A stretch of DNA of 64,000 nt from Patellaria atrata CBS 101060 (taxonomy: Eukaryota > Ascomycota > Dothideomycetes > Patellariales > Patellariaceae), in contig MU006090.1 in assembly GCA_010093705.1 (NCBI GenBank), positions 252,056 to 316,055 on the forward strand, given 5' to 3'. Shown in pieces: positions 9,817-21,358 of this stretch. The stretch's first letter is position 1. Each line of letters starts with the position of its first letter. Below the pieces are notes generated by a model that was given only the letters and a program-made list of their open reading frames with translations, did no database searches and was not told the origin of the DNA. Both the position numbers and the translations under genes were made by a program.

Positions 9817-12522
9817 TCATATGAATCCGAAGAATAAAATGAACGTTATCACTATTAGCACATGTGAATAAGTAAGTTGAGCCTGTTGAGATGCTGAACC
9901 TTCCCCGGTAGGTCTGACCACAGCCGATCCCGTTCTGGAAGGTAGGCGAGCAACGGTAGTCCTCAGCGCGATAGGCGAAGAACTGGCCTTCGATAATGTA
10001 ATAGTTTCTGGCGAGAGGGTTGAAGGTGTTCCATTAACAACAAGAACATTGGCGGATGGGCTCAATCCGATCGTAGTTCCTTCCACAGTTATCTCCCCGC
10101 CAGGAGTTAGTGTCTGACCAGCAATGATATAGGCCATCCCCGCGTTGGCCGAGTAGGTTTGGCCATCTACCGTGAGAAGAGGTGGATCCGTAGCTATTGT
10201 TCTAGCCCCATGAGATCCGTCAATGAGAGAAGTGGTACCATCAATGACAACAGCAGTCGCTGAGGGTAGTAGAGATACTTCGGACCCATATACGGTGATA
10301 ATTCCTCCAGGTGTCAATGTCTGATCAGAAACTACGTATATTGGTGAGTTGTTCTGCAAAGAATAAAGAGTACCATCTGCAGATAGGACTGGAGCGGGAG
10401 TAATGGTAGTAGCGCCTGCTAATGTTTGGGTTACGTCGCCAATAATAACAGTCGATCCAAATGGCGGAAGATAGACAAATGTTGAGTCTACCGTAATAGC
10501 GCTTCCAGGAACTAATGTTTGATCGTCGATAATGAATGATGTTCCAACGGCTGTGATGACTGTACCATCGAAGACTAGGGCTGGCGGACGCGTTATTAGC
10601 GGGGGAGTCGACAGTATTCGTGTGGCGCCATTTATTACTATAGACTTGACAGATCGAGAGACGGGGATTGTATGGCCTCCGATAATAAATGCTGTTCCTG
10701 GTTCTGGGGTGATGATCTTGCCCCCTATGTTTATAGCTGGCCGGCGGTTTGGTGTTGGACTTGGTCTAGGAAAGGAGGGTCTTGTAGGTGCTAGATCCCA
10801 CGTAAAATGCGGAAGTGGAGTAGTAACGCCGTCAATGACCACTGCCGTTGCAGACGGTGGGAGCGAGATAGGTACACCCTCTACTGTTATGGGTGAACCA
10901 CCAGGAACAACAAACTGCGTCCCGATGGCTATTCCAGAGGGGAACAAAGTAGCTTCAGTGAGTATCACTGAAGGGGAAGGGGTAAGAGTGGGCATATGTG
11001 TGGACGTTAGATCATTTGCTATGACATTAGACAGAATACCACCAGTGACGGTACTACTATCACTACCGGCTGGGTTCGTTGGAAGGTCAACCCCGTCCTC
11101 TGACCATTCTCCATGAACTGTTGGTAAGAACAAAGTCCACGTGTAAAGGCTTCCCTGAGAACTGGTAGTGACAGAGGATTCGAAAGAAATGTTGATATTT
11201 GGTCCAGTTTGCCGAGGAACATCTGTTGGTACATCAAAGAAAGACTCAGTGAATTCTCCATGTGCAAACTGGGGGATCGGCTCTCTGCTGATCGAGTGGA
11301 GGGTGCGAGTTGGAAAGTCTACGAGTGATTCCCTAGATTCGCCGTGGGCCTTGTGTGGGCAGCTTGTGCATGGCATCCAAGTGGATGATGGCTCTGCCTC
11401 CGGTCCAGGTGGCAGTGTCGGAAGATCGACTATAACTTCGCTTGATTCTTGGTGTACGATAAAAGGGACATACGTATTGTAGATTACATTAACAACTACC
11501 AGAACGGTGGAAGGGGCTTTAAATTTCCCAGGCCGGCATGTTGACTGAGGAATGTTCGCAACAAAATTAGAATCTACCGGCCCAGTAACTGTGATTTGAC
11601 CATCAAAATCTTGATCTCCGGGAATTTCATAAGGGTACAATCTTGGGAGATGGTAAGTGTTCGTGACGGACTCGCATCGAACTGAGCCGTCCGCATCGGT
11701 GACCGGAATTTGGTTGAAAACTTCATACGCGGAATAATAAACAAAAGGAGTAGCGGAAGTGCTATAACACATTAGAAACGTTTAGAGGTAAAATATACGA
11801 GCTTACATCACAAGAGAACTATTGGAAGCTATATCTAGCACTGTGCTAGCCCTAGGAGGAGGATCAATGAGCAAAGTCTCCAAGCTTGTCTGTGGTACCG
11901 TAGTGGGAATTGGTAGGACAGCACTCTTCGTAACAATTGCTGTTGATGCTGCCACGGGTCGGCCGCTGTAAAATGAGAATGAATCAACAGTGGAATTCAC
12001 CAAAGGGTCCCAGGAAAGGATTGGAACGGCAATTGGTAAAGCTAATGCGTGAGATACATTGAATGGAGTATCGACTGGAATCAACCTTTCTCCGATAATA
12101 TTCCCATCTTCGTCACGAGCTATTCCGACTTCTGCAGCAACGTAATCCAATGGATAAGGATGCCACCAACGGAGAGCCGCTTGCGGGACGTTTATAATAC
12201 AATCAGGGACGCAGCGGCCATTGTCTATAAGGCTTGAACTATACGATGGCGGCCTCGTGAAATTATTATACGGATATGATGTGTGATACGTGGGTCGAGG
12301 CGAAGGTGATTGATAAGACTCGTAAAGATACTTGGTGGGAGTCTGTTCGGTCGATGTCGTATTACACACTGAGACTAAATAATTAAGTTAACAAAAATAT
12401 TAACTTGAAATAGCATGTTGCTTCCACAAACCATATCCTCGAGGGGCCAGTCGCTTGAAGCTTTCTGCGATTACAACTACAGCGCCGAACGCAGTTGATA
12501 TCAAAACCCTGAACAGCAACAT
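9817..12522 (-). CDS. Secreted repeat surface protein, Ser/Thr-rich, 867 aa
   Basis: Three exons: 12432-12522, 11807-12374 and 9817-11761, with introns of 57 and 45 bp; all phases close. The first exon encodes a signal peptide (MLLFRVLISTAFGAVVVIA). The next region (about residues 31-219) holds N-glycosylation sequons and a CVPDCIINVPQAALRWWHP segment. Residues of about 490-800 contain roughly five imperfect repeats of about 55-60 aa built on a core like TPGGEITVEG...LSPSA.VVV(I/N)G. These repeats suggest a beta-rich stalk. The tail is Ser/Thr-rich and ends in a strongly hydrophobic segment (VLIVITFILFFGFI) with no charged residues after it, as expected for a GPI signal. It is probably a cell-wall or adhesin-like glycoprotein; ligand unknown. 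Repeats of this kind occur in other fungal surface proteins, but I cannot name the family. Confidence 0.78.
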
Positions 12523-14573
12523 TATGCTTCGCTATTCACGAAAAGAGGATAAGCATTAGGAGTGGAAAAAGAAAGATGATAGTATTCATACGGCAAGTAC
12601 AATAGCGAATGAATTGTACGTTGCACGAAATAAACGAGTGTCAATTGAGCATAGAGTTACAGCGCAGCACAACAGAAGGTAATTACGACTCTACACTGAG
12701 CATTATGAGGATGCCCTCGAGCGAAGGTTTCTTCCTCTGGAAAGATGTCAGGTAAGAGTCGGAGAAGTGGTTAGAGAACATATTAGGAGTGCGACATGAC
12801 AGCTGACAGAAGTTTAGACAAAACGCTAAAAAGAATCCTACCAGATAGGGTACGACAGTTCCCTGTTCTATAGTTTTTAGTTGAGATATTCTTTCGGATC
12901 TTGATTTCTTGAATGGTCCTGGACAAGGACGTGTACACTATAGCTCAAGCCAAAAGAAGGTTAGTATAGTACATTTGGAATTCGGCACAGGCTCACAGCT
13001 CAAGACTGCCAGTGCTCACAACGCTATCACCACAATGCCTAATTCCCTATCATCATTATTCTCCAACTGTGATCTGGTAGAGCCCTGAACATGACGGCGG
13101 AAGAAAGAATTAAACAAATCTAATTTCGAGCTGGACCTATCATGTCCTGCTCCACTCAACATCAAAATTTCGATTCCTCTTTAGCTTCTTTTGCAATTGA
13201 ACACGCAATTGTCGAGTCATGAACCAGGCATTCAACGTCGATGAGTATGAAACAAAGATCAACGGACTGGGGCGATCCTTTCAGCCGGAACAAGCCCCCT
13301 CTGGAGACCTAAGAGTCTATCGAATGTGGAACACCACAACCGCTAACCCACCAGCCCTGCCGGCCGGGAAAAAGAGTAGTTAGTGGACGCCCTGGGAGGT
13401 CGACGTGGCTGCACAGATCTCTGCCATTATTATTTCGATTCCTTGAGGATCAGATACCGTAGGCCTTACGGTCTTACAGTATCCTGATTGGCACTTCTTC
13501 TTTTCGGCTAGGGGAAAACAGGGAGTGAAGCTGAAGGCTTACGGCCTTGGGAATAACGAACACGGGCCGAAACATTCATGCTCTCTTTCTTGACCAACAA
13601 CCGCTGGTCTCTGGTCAAATTCTCGTTGGCGAGAGTACTGTAGTCTGAGAGATGCTGGAGAACGCCCACCGTGCTCCTGGTCTGCCCCTTTTCGGTGGGA
13701 TGCCTGAAACCAAAATCAAAACGATTTTAGGGGTGACGAAACAGAAGCCATTCCCGCGGTAGAAGCTTTGAATCCAGCCTCAGCTTTTACGCTTCGATGA
13801 GACGACGAAAGGCTAAGGGAGTATGCCAGGGCCGCCCTTTTGCGTGTGGGGTAGAACGTACGGTCATGTCAGGATATGACGAGGAAAAGAAAAGGCTACG
13901 ACCACCATATCGCGAAGCAGACTCTAGGAAACTCAACACGATGATATAGAATGGTCAAGACACTGGATACACTTACAGCATCTACCATGATGAGGAAGCC
14001 TAAGGAGCGTGAGATACTGTAGGAGCTGTACCTATATTCTGGGTTTGTTCAGAGCTGTCAAAACCTTCGAAGATGCTCTAGTTCTACTCCATACTATGGT
14101 ACTGGTACCGATATCAATAGGTAATTCTCCATTTTACCCGGCAGTGAATATGCTCATCATCCGAGCTTTACCTACTTTGGACATTTCGAGCGAGATCAAG
14201 AAATGCACAAACGCGATATAAATTAATTCTCAAAGTCCAGTCCATATGCGTTTCAGGCGGGAATCCCCTTGATGACTCTGGCCCCCGAACTGCCCAGGCC
14301 CAAGTCCCACCACATGGCTGCCGAGTCTTCTCCGCCTCTATGGTCACTGTGGTCTTCCGCTCCAACGACTCTACAGCCTCGTCTCTGCTTCTACAACACC
14401 CTACACCCCAGCGAAGACTGCAGAGACTTGCAACCAGAAGTCTGCGAGGGTCGCAAGTTGTTTCGCCCTCACGAGCGCAGCAAAACTTGCCTATCAGCCA
14501 TGACGACCGTCCATAGGACTTGATACGGCCCACTAGTTATCTCTACCTGCGCTGTGTGCGCCGACGACAGAAC
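12523..14573. other. Two-kilobase intergenic region between two secreted-protein genes
   Basis: This is the shared upstream region of the divergent repeat-protein gene (minus) and the protease-like gene (plus). A 54-codon frame at 13219-13383 is the only ATG-started candidate and it lacks other support. No repeats or RNA genes were recognised. Confidence 0.4.
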
Positions 14574-16706
14574 ATGTTCCGGTTAAAGCTATACTTTCTT
14601 GTTGTTGCCATCTGGCCTCTTATTGTAGGACCATGTGTTGCCCAGGAACTGGAACCTCGTGCGAACACAGTTCCCGATCCGATTTCTTTCGCTCCTGATC
14701 AGAACTGGGATGGAATAGATGGGGAGTGGTCGTCGTTTCCACTAAGAATCGGAACACCGCCCAAGATCGTTCGAGTATTTGTCTCTACTTCGAGCCAGCA
14801 AACTTGGGCAGTCCAGACGAATGGATGCCCATACGGTACTCAGGAAGAGAAGGTTGAGTGTCAATATCAACGTGGCTGGGTATTCAACTGGAACGACTCG
14901 TCTACCTGGGATGATATTGGCACATATAATACTTGGATCAACCGCCAACTCGGATACAACACCAATGCAGTTTATGGATATGATACGGTTGGGCTGGGAA
15001 TGGATGAAGGAGAAGGCCCTTTGCTGGAAGATCAAGTCGTAGGAGCCATTGCTGGGAACCCGTACTGGTTAGGCATCTTCGGCGTCCATCCCAAACCGAC
15101 CAATTTCAGTGGTTTGGGAAATATCACATCTCCGAGTTTTATGAGCACATTGAGGGAACAGAACCTGATCCCAAGTCTCTCTTTCGGCTTCACCGCTGGG
15201 GCCCGATATCAATTCACCGGCGTCCTTGCGAGTCTAACCCTCGGCGGATACGACAGCTCCAAGTTCATCCCTAACGATGTCTCCTTCGTTTTCAATCCCG
15301 ACAATGAGCGAGAACTAACGGTAGGCCTCCGCTCAATAACTACAACTAAAGACTCAGATGTTCAACTCCTGCCTGACCCTATCTATGCCTTCGTCGACTC
15401 CACCGTGCCCCACATCTGGCTTCCCATCGAAGCTTGCCGCATCTTCGAAGACACCTTCGGTCTTATCTATGACAACGTAACCGATCTCTACCTCGTCGAG
15501 GACGACTTGCACGACACGCTCCTCGAAGAAAACGCCAACATAACCTTCACCCTCGGCCGGGACCTCAAAACCGGCGCAACCGTCGACATAGTTTTCCCTT
15601 ATGCAGCCTTCGACCTCACCGCCAAAGCCGGCTACTTCGGTCTGCGAGAGGACACGAAATACTTCCCGCTCCGCCGCGCACACAACAACACTCAATACAC
15701 CCTCGGCCGCACTTTCCTGCAAGAGGCCTACGTGACCGTCGACTGGGAGCGTGCCAACTTCAACGTCTCACAGGTCAAATGGGTTCTCGGCGAACCGCAA
15801 AACATCGTCGCGATCCCGGCGGCACACGGATACCACAACTCGACCTCCCCGCCCTCCGAAGGGGGTTCCTCCTCTCCCGGCTCCGGCACCATCGCAGGCA
15901 TCGCCCTCGGCGCCGTCGCCCTCGTCGTCGTCCTCATACTCGCATTCCTCTACCACCGCCGACGCAGCAGAGCCGCAGCCCTGAACCTCAAACTCCAGCG
16001 CTCCATCTCCCCCGTCTCCACCCCGGCCACCGACCTAGACAAAAAGACCCCCGACACAACCGTCTTTCCCAAAGCCGAGCTCGACGCCACACAAACGGCC
16101 ACAAAGCGCAACAGCAAAGACGCCCCCCTCTCCCCGCTCACCCCCGGCGCCGAAAGCACCCTCCTAAACACCCCCACGACACCCTTCTCGCCGGGCAGTC
16201 CCGGGTTCCCGGCGCCGGGCTCCCCGCTCTCCCCCGTCGAGGTCGAGGCGACGGAACGCGAGATCTTCGAGATGCCCGGCGACGTGCCGGCCGCGAGCGA
16301 GGCCGACGGCCGCATGTTCAGCGAGAAGGAAGCGATGGTGTACCGCGAGCGCATCTTCAACGGCGTCGATCCGGCTGAGAGCCAGTCGCCTACTTCCACC
16401 TCGCCGACCCGTGTTGACGCCGATAACGAGGCGCTGCCTACTTATTCCTCTACTTCGGAGACGGAGGCGGGGACGCAGACGCATGGTTCTCAGACGAGGA
16501 GGATATCCCCCACAGACGTCGTAGAGGTAAATAGGAGGGCTTACCCCGTTTCCCCCGTCGAGCTGACGGATGCGCCTCTCAATGGTATGTTTTCGCCCTT
16601 AAGTCCCACCGAGGCGAGCGGGTGGCCTGTGGAAGGGCCTGTGAGTCCAATTGCGGGTATGGCGCCGCCGGGACCGCTTAGGAGGAGGTTTTCGTTTGAG
16701 GATTAG
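14574..16706 (+). CDS. Membrane-anchored A1 aspartic-protease-like protein, incomplete active site
   Basis: Single exon, 710 aa. The ATG at 14574 is chosen because it begins a signal peptide (MFRLKLYFLVVAIWPLIVG, then CVAQ); the frame is open upstream to 14520. Residues of about 50-410 have the pepsin-like (family A1) fold pattern. The first catalytic loop, usually D-T-G/S, reads VFVSTSSQQTW, placing Ser at residue 71 instead of Asp. The second loop keeps Asp275 (FVDSTVPHIWLP). A hydrophobic helix spans about residues 439-465, followed by Arg-rich HRRRSR and a cytoplasmic tail of about 240 residues rich in Pro, Ser and Thr with repeated SP motifs (PLSP, PVSP), possible phosphorylation sites. 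I recall a fungal A1-like group with this VST substitution. A pseudo-enzyme, sensor or binding protein is more likely than an active protease, though that is inference. The tail is more GC-rich than the ectodomain. Confidence 0.8.
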   Translation: MFRLKLYFLVVAIWPLIVGPCVAQELEPRANTVPDPISFAPDQNWDGIDGEWSSFPLRIGTPPKIVRVFVSTSSQQTWAVQTNGCPYGTQEEKVECQYQRGWVFNWNDSSTWDDIGTYNTWINRQLGYNTNAVYGYDTVGLGMDEGEGPLLEDQVVGAIAGNPYWLGIFGVHPKPTNFSGLGNITSPSFMSTLREQNLIPSLSFGFTAGARYQFTGVLASLTLGGYDSSKFIPNDVSFVFNPDNERELTVGLRSITTTKDSDVQLLPDPIYAFVDSTVPHIWLPIEACRIFEDTFGLIYDNVTDLYLVEDDLHDTLLEENANITFTLGRDLKTGATVDIVFPYAAFDLTAKAGYFGLREDTKYFPLRRAHNNTQYTLGRTFLQEAYVTVDWERANFNVSQVKWVLGEPQNIVAIPAAHGYHNSTSPPSEGGSSSPGSGTIAGIALGAVALVVVLILAFLYHRRRSRAAALNLKLQRSISPVSTPATDLDKKTPDTTVFPKAELDATQTATKRNSKDAPLSPLTPGAESTLLNTPTTPFSPGSPGFPAPGSPLSPVEVEATEREIFEMPGDVPAASEADGRMFSEKEAMVYRERIFNGVDPAESQSPTSTSPTRVDADNEALPTYSSTSETEAGTQTHGSQTRRISPTDVVEVNRRAYPVSPVELTDAPLNGMFSPLSPTEASGWPVEGPVSPIAGMAPPGPLRRRFSFED

Positions 16707-17133
16707 GGGTCATAGGTCGTGTAGAGGGAGAGGTGGGATTTTGTCAGGTTCGCGATGGGCGTTTTTGGGATTTGGAGGCGATATACCTGTATGTCTTGAT
16801 GATTATGAGTATTCTTTCTTCGGATCTTGGGATTTATAAAAGAGTCCGGGGGTGGGGAGGGTGTTTTGTTTAATGTCTGCCTTATCCTATGTGTGTATGG
16901 TATTCATGTGCCACACCACCATTCAATCATTCAACACCTATTTTTGTAGGTAATACCACGTAACATCATCAGCACAAAGACCTGTCGAACACTCATTGAT
17001 ATATTTCAATTTTGTGGACGCTTGCACCGTATAGTAAGGTGAACACAAACAACATCGTATCTAGCAGACTACCATCTACCCTTTACCCACAAAGGCACTC
17101 CTCTAGACAAGTCCACCATAACACTTCAACAAC
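16707..17133. other. Intergenic, convergent 3' flanks
   Basis: Between the protease-like gene and the 129-aa gene on the opposite strand. The plus-strand frame at 17012-17296 is antisense shadow over the last exon of that gene and this flank. Confidence 0.4.
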
Positions 17134-17777
17134 CTATCTCACATCCTCCCTCACATCATCATTGCCCCCCCTCCTCTCCGCATCCCTCATCGCCTTCGCC
17201 TCCGGCGCACCGACACCGGAGCCGAAATCAGCCACTTTCAGTGGCCTAGACGACATCAGTACACTCATTATATCAACCTTTGGGTCTTTGGAATGAAAGG
17301 GTTAGGTGAAATTGGGGGGATGGGATTATATGAGAGGGCCTTACCGTCCCGTATCCGGATACACACCGCCGCCCTCCGACTCAGGGATCTCGCGGTTTTG
17401 ACCTGCGCCGGAGGCGGCGGAGCCGTATGTGACGTCTGCGCCGGGAAATTTGTGGCGAACGGTGTCGTCGACGCCGGATTCGGTTGCTGAGGGGGGTGGG
17501 TTAGTCTTGTATCCTATGTTGAGCTAAGGTATTTGGGCCGGTGACTGGGGGATAGAGGACGAGGGAGAGAAGGGTATGAGTGGGTATCTTGTAAGATATG
17601 AAAGGAAGTTGTTTGGGAGAGATCGGGGAAAGTAAACATACTTGAATCACCCGCCGCCTTCTTATACGTGTTCAACCCGCTCGCATCATCGCCGACCTTC
17701 GCTCCGTAAGAGTTGAGGTCTTGTTCCGCTTTCTTAGCGATATCGAGGGGGTTTTGGCCTTGGTATTCGCGAGACAT
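17134..17777 (-). CDS. Small hydrophilic fungal protein, 129 aa, unknown function
   Basis: Three exons: 17642-17777, 17345-17486 and 17134-17245. The introns are 155 bp (17487-17641, GTATGT...CTCAG) and 99 bp (17246-17344, GTAAGG...CTAG). Phases 1 and 2 close and the last exon ends at TAG. The protein starts MSREYQGQNPLDIAKKAEQD and is very hydrophilic and glycine-rich, with QNREIPESEGG in the middle and a charged C-terminal helix (EAKAMRDAERR). There is no signal peptide, membrane segment or cysteine framework. Composition suggests an intrinsically disordered, possibly stress-associated protein; that is inference. I do not know a named family. An earlier acceptor for intron 2 would give a truncated tail; the chosen acceptor has a CTGAT branch site and restores a long frame. 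Confidence 0.65.
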
Positions 17778-18444
17778 GGTTGTGATTATATGAGGCTTTT
17801 TTAGGATATCAAATTGGAATTGTTGGTTGAGATAGTGAGAATTGAGAGGCTTTGGATTGTATGAGAGGAATTGTCTGAAGAATGTTTTGGAGTGAGGTGT
17901 GGAGGTTTATGTTTATTTCGAAGCTGTGGAGCATACTTACGTCAGGATGAAGCATGATGCAGGTGATGTCAGGGGCAAAAGGGTCCCTCATCCACCATGT
18001 CCAATGAGGAAATAGGGGTCCCGCAAATCACCACATATACAAAGCAAGATTAATTTAGAGGAACTGGTGTATCATCGGGTATGGTGATCATCTGAGGGTG
18101 AGAATGAAAAGATAATGTGTGGAATACTCAAAGGGAAGATAGGAGAAATAGCTCTAGCTAAAACTATTCCAAACAAACATAGTTGCAATAGTATCTGCTC
18201 ACAGGAAAGTGTGCCCTTACTGAAACTGTATAGAATATTTTGCGAGAGGAAACCTGAAATTCTCCTCGAGATATAAGATAAATCACATATCATCCATTTC
18301 ACGTGAATCGTCGAATATACGAGCCCCTCATCCGCTACCAGGCGGCGACGCAAACAAATCATCCTCTAACCCATGAAACTTCTCATAAAAATCTTTCAAA
18401 TCTTTCCAGATTCAAATTTAGGAAACTAAATGAGAAGAACACGC
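17778..18444. other. Intergenic between SLT2-like gene and 129-aa gene
   Basis: Contains the promoter of the downstream minus-strand gene and the 3' UTR of the MAP kinase gene. No supported feature; frames at 17809-17991 and 18072-18362 are unremarkable. Confidence 0.4.
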
Positions 18445-20000
<1,556 letters not shown>

Positions 20001-21358
20001 GGTCTGTGAAAGCTGCAATTGCGAAGTGTGGATGGAGGAGGGGCAGTGAGGATCGAGATTGAGTCAGATAGACTGGTGAACTGCGAAGTATAATATAAAC
20101 TTGTCGGCTAGGGGAGGATCCACCCAGGGCTGTTACAGCGTAGATAACCGCCAAAGGGGTTCGTTCGACTGTTTCGAGCGTGCGTTGCAGAGGTGTTGTG
20201 GAGGGGCCGTTTTTTTCCAGGTCCTGATCAACACGATGGAGAGGAGTAAGTAGAGGTACCTCGTACCGTACTTCGTAGCGTGAAGCGAGGGATAGCAAAC
20301 AAGAAGGATGGGAGCTATAGGTTCAAGATGATAACTAAAACGACAATGAGTGTTATGTCTTGCGAGGAAAAGGTGAGATAGAAGTAATGATGTGGGCAAT
20401 CAGGGTCGCGAGGACAAAGTTACTATTGGTTCCGGTGTAGTGAGACCCTAATGATCCCCTGGTAGGCAAAGAGTACCTACGGCGGTAAATAGTGATGAAA
20501 GGGATTCTTGTGATTCTTGCGTTTCTTGGGATGGAGGGGGAATAGAACCCCCCATAAGCGGTTGAGGGGACCACTTGGGGAATGAGGGGAGGCCCTTGGG
20601 GTGCTGTACAGTACCAGGCTGAAGTAAACGCAAAGCTCGAGAAGGGGCAAGCACCGCTACATGCCCGCTCTACCGCTCAGCTCTAAACGCCAGAAGACGC
20701 CAGAGAAACGCCAGAGGGTTTAGTTTCACTTCCAAGGGCTCCCGGTGTTCCTTCAATTCAGCCTTACCCACACTGTGCCACCGCAAGATGCCTTCATTAT
20801 CCATCATATTGATGCCTGGAAATGTCGGGCGTGCTACCAGAAAATTCTGCCCTCGACCCACCGTCTCTACACGTAGACATACATATGCCATGATAGTAGC
20901 AACCGTAGAATCGACGATAGAGGAAGTCCAATGGAAGCTGCATTCAGGTGCTTGGTTGCCTTATTATGAGAGCTGTAGCAGACAAACCTCGCCTGTACGA
21001 TATGGTTTCAGAACCTTTATCGTTCTTCCAGGTTTACATTATAGAACAAAACTGGAAGATCGTAGAGTATCATTGGACTGATAGGAAGTCAAAAACAGTA
21101 GGAATTCAGCCGACCATTCGTTGAACGTAACGTCAGCTAAATTCGTAGCCCTATAAATCTGTATAACACGACTCCCAGCTCAAGCATACCCATGCGAGCA
21201 CTGTAACCTGAAACGCCGCATAAGTACGTTTTCGTGCCGAACCAAAGCAAAGGACCATCCCGCGTATACTGTACATTTTCCCTAAAACGTTGCGTGAAGA
21301 ATTCGTGAAATAGCGATTCCCCTTACCTTTACTGTTTTCGAACATTGAAATGTCAGTC
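20001..21358. other. Upstream region of the SLT2-like gene
   Basis: 1.36 kb between the MAP kinase start and the end of the C2-protein gene, both on the minus strand. A TGTACAGTAC word is at 20605-20614. A short run of three ACGCCAGA-like units is at about 20687-20717. No supported gene. Confidence 0.4.

Noticed and set aside
10532-11116. 194-codon plus-strand frame over the repeat protein.
   Set aside because: A mirror of the repetitive antisense coding strand; low-complexity Gly/Val/Thr composition follows from the repeats.
13219-13383. 54-codon ATG frame (MNQAFNVDEYETK...).
   Set aside because: No recognised pattern, no clear promoter or splice support, and such frames are expected by chance in 2 kb of intergenic DNA.
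15779-16484. Long Arg/Pro-rich and Arg/Gly-rich frames overlapping the protease-like gene.
   Set aside because: Products of the GC-rich tail in other frames; the main frame has signal peptide, domain and membrane helix.
17012-17296. 94-codon plus-strand frame.
   Set aside because: Antisense to the last exon of the 129-aa gene; the spliced minus-strand model closes exactly.
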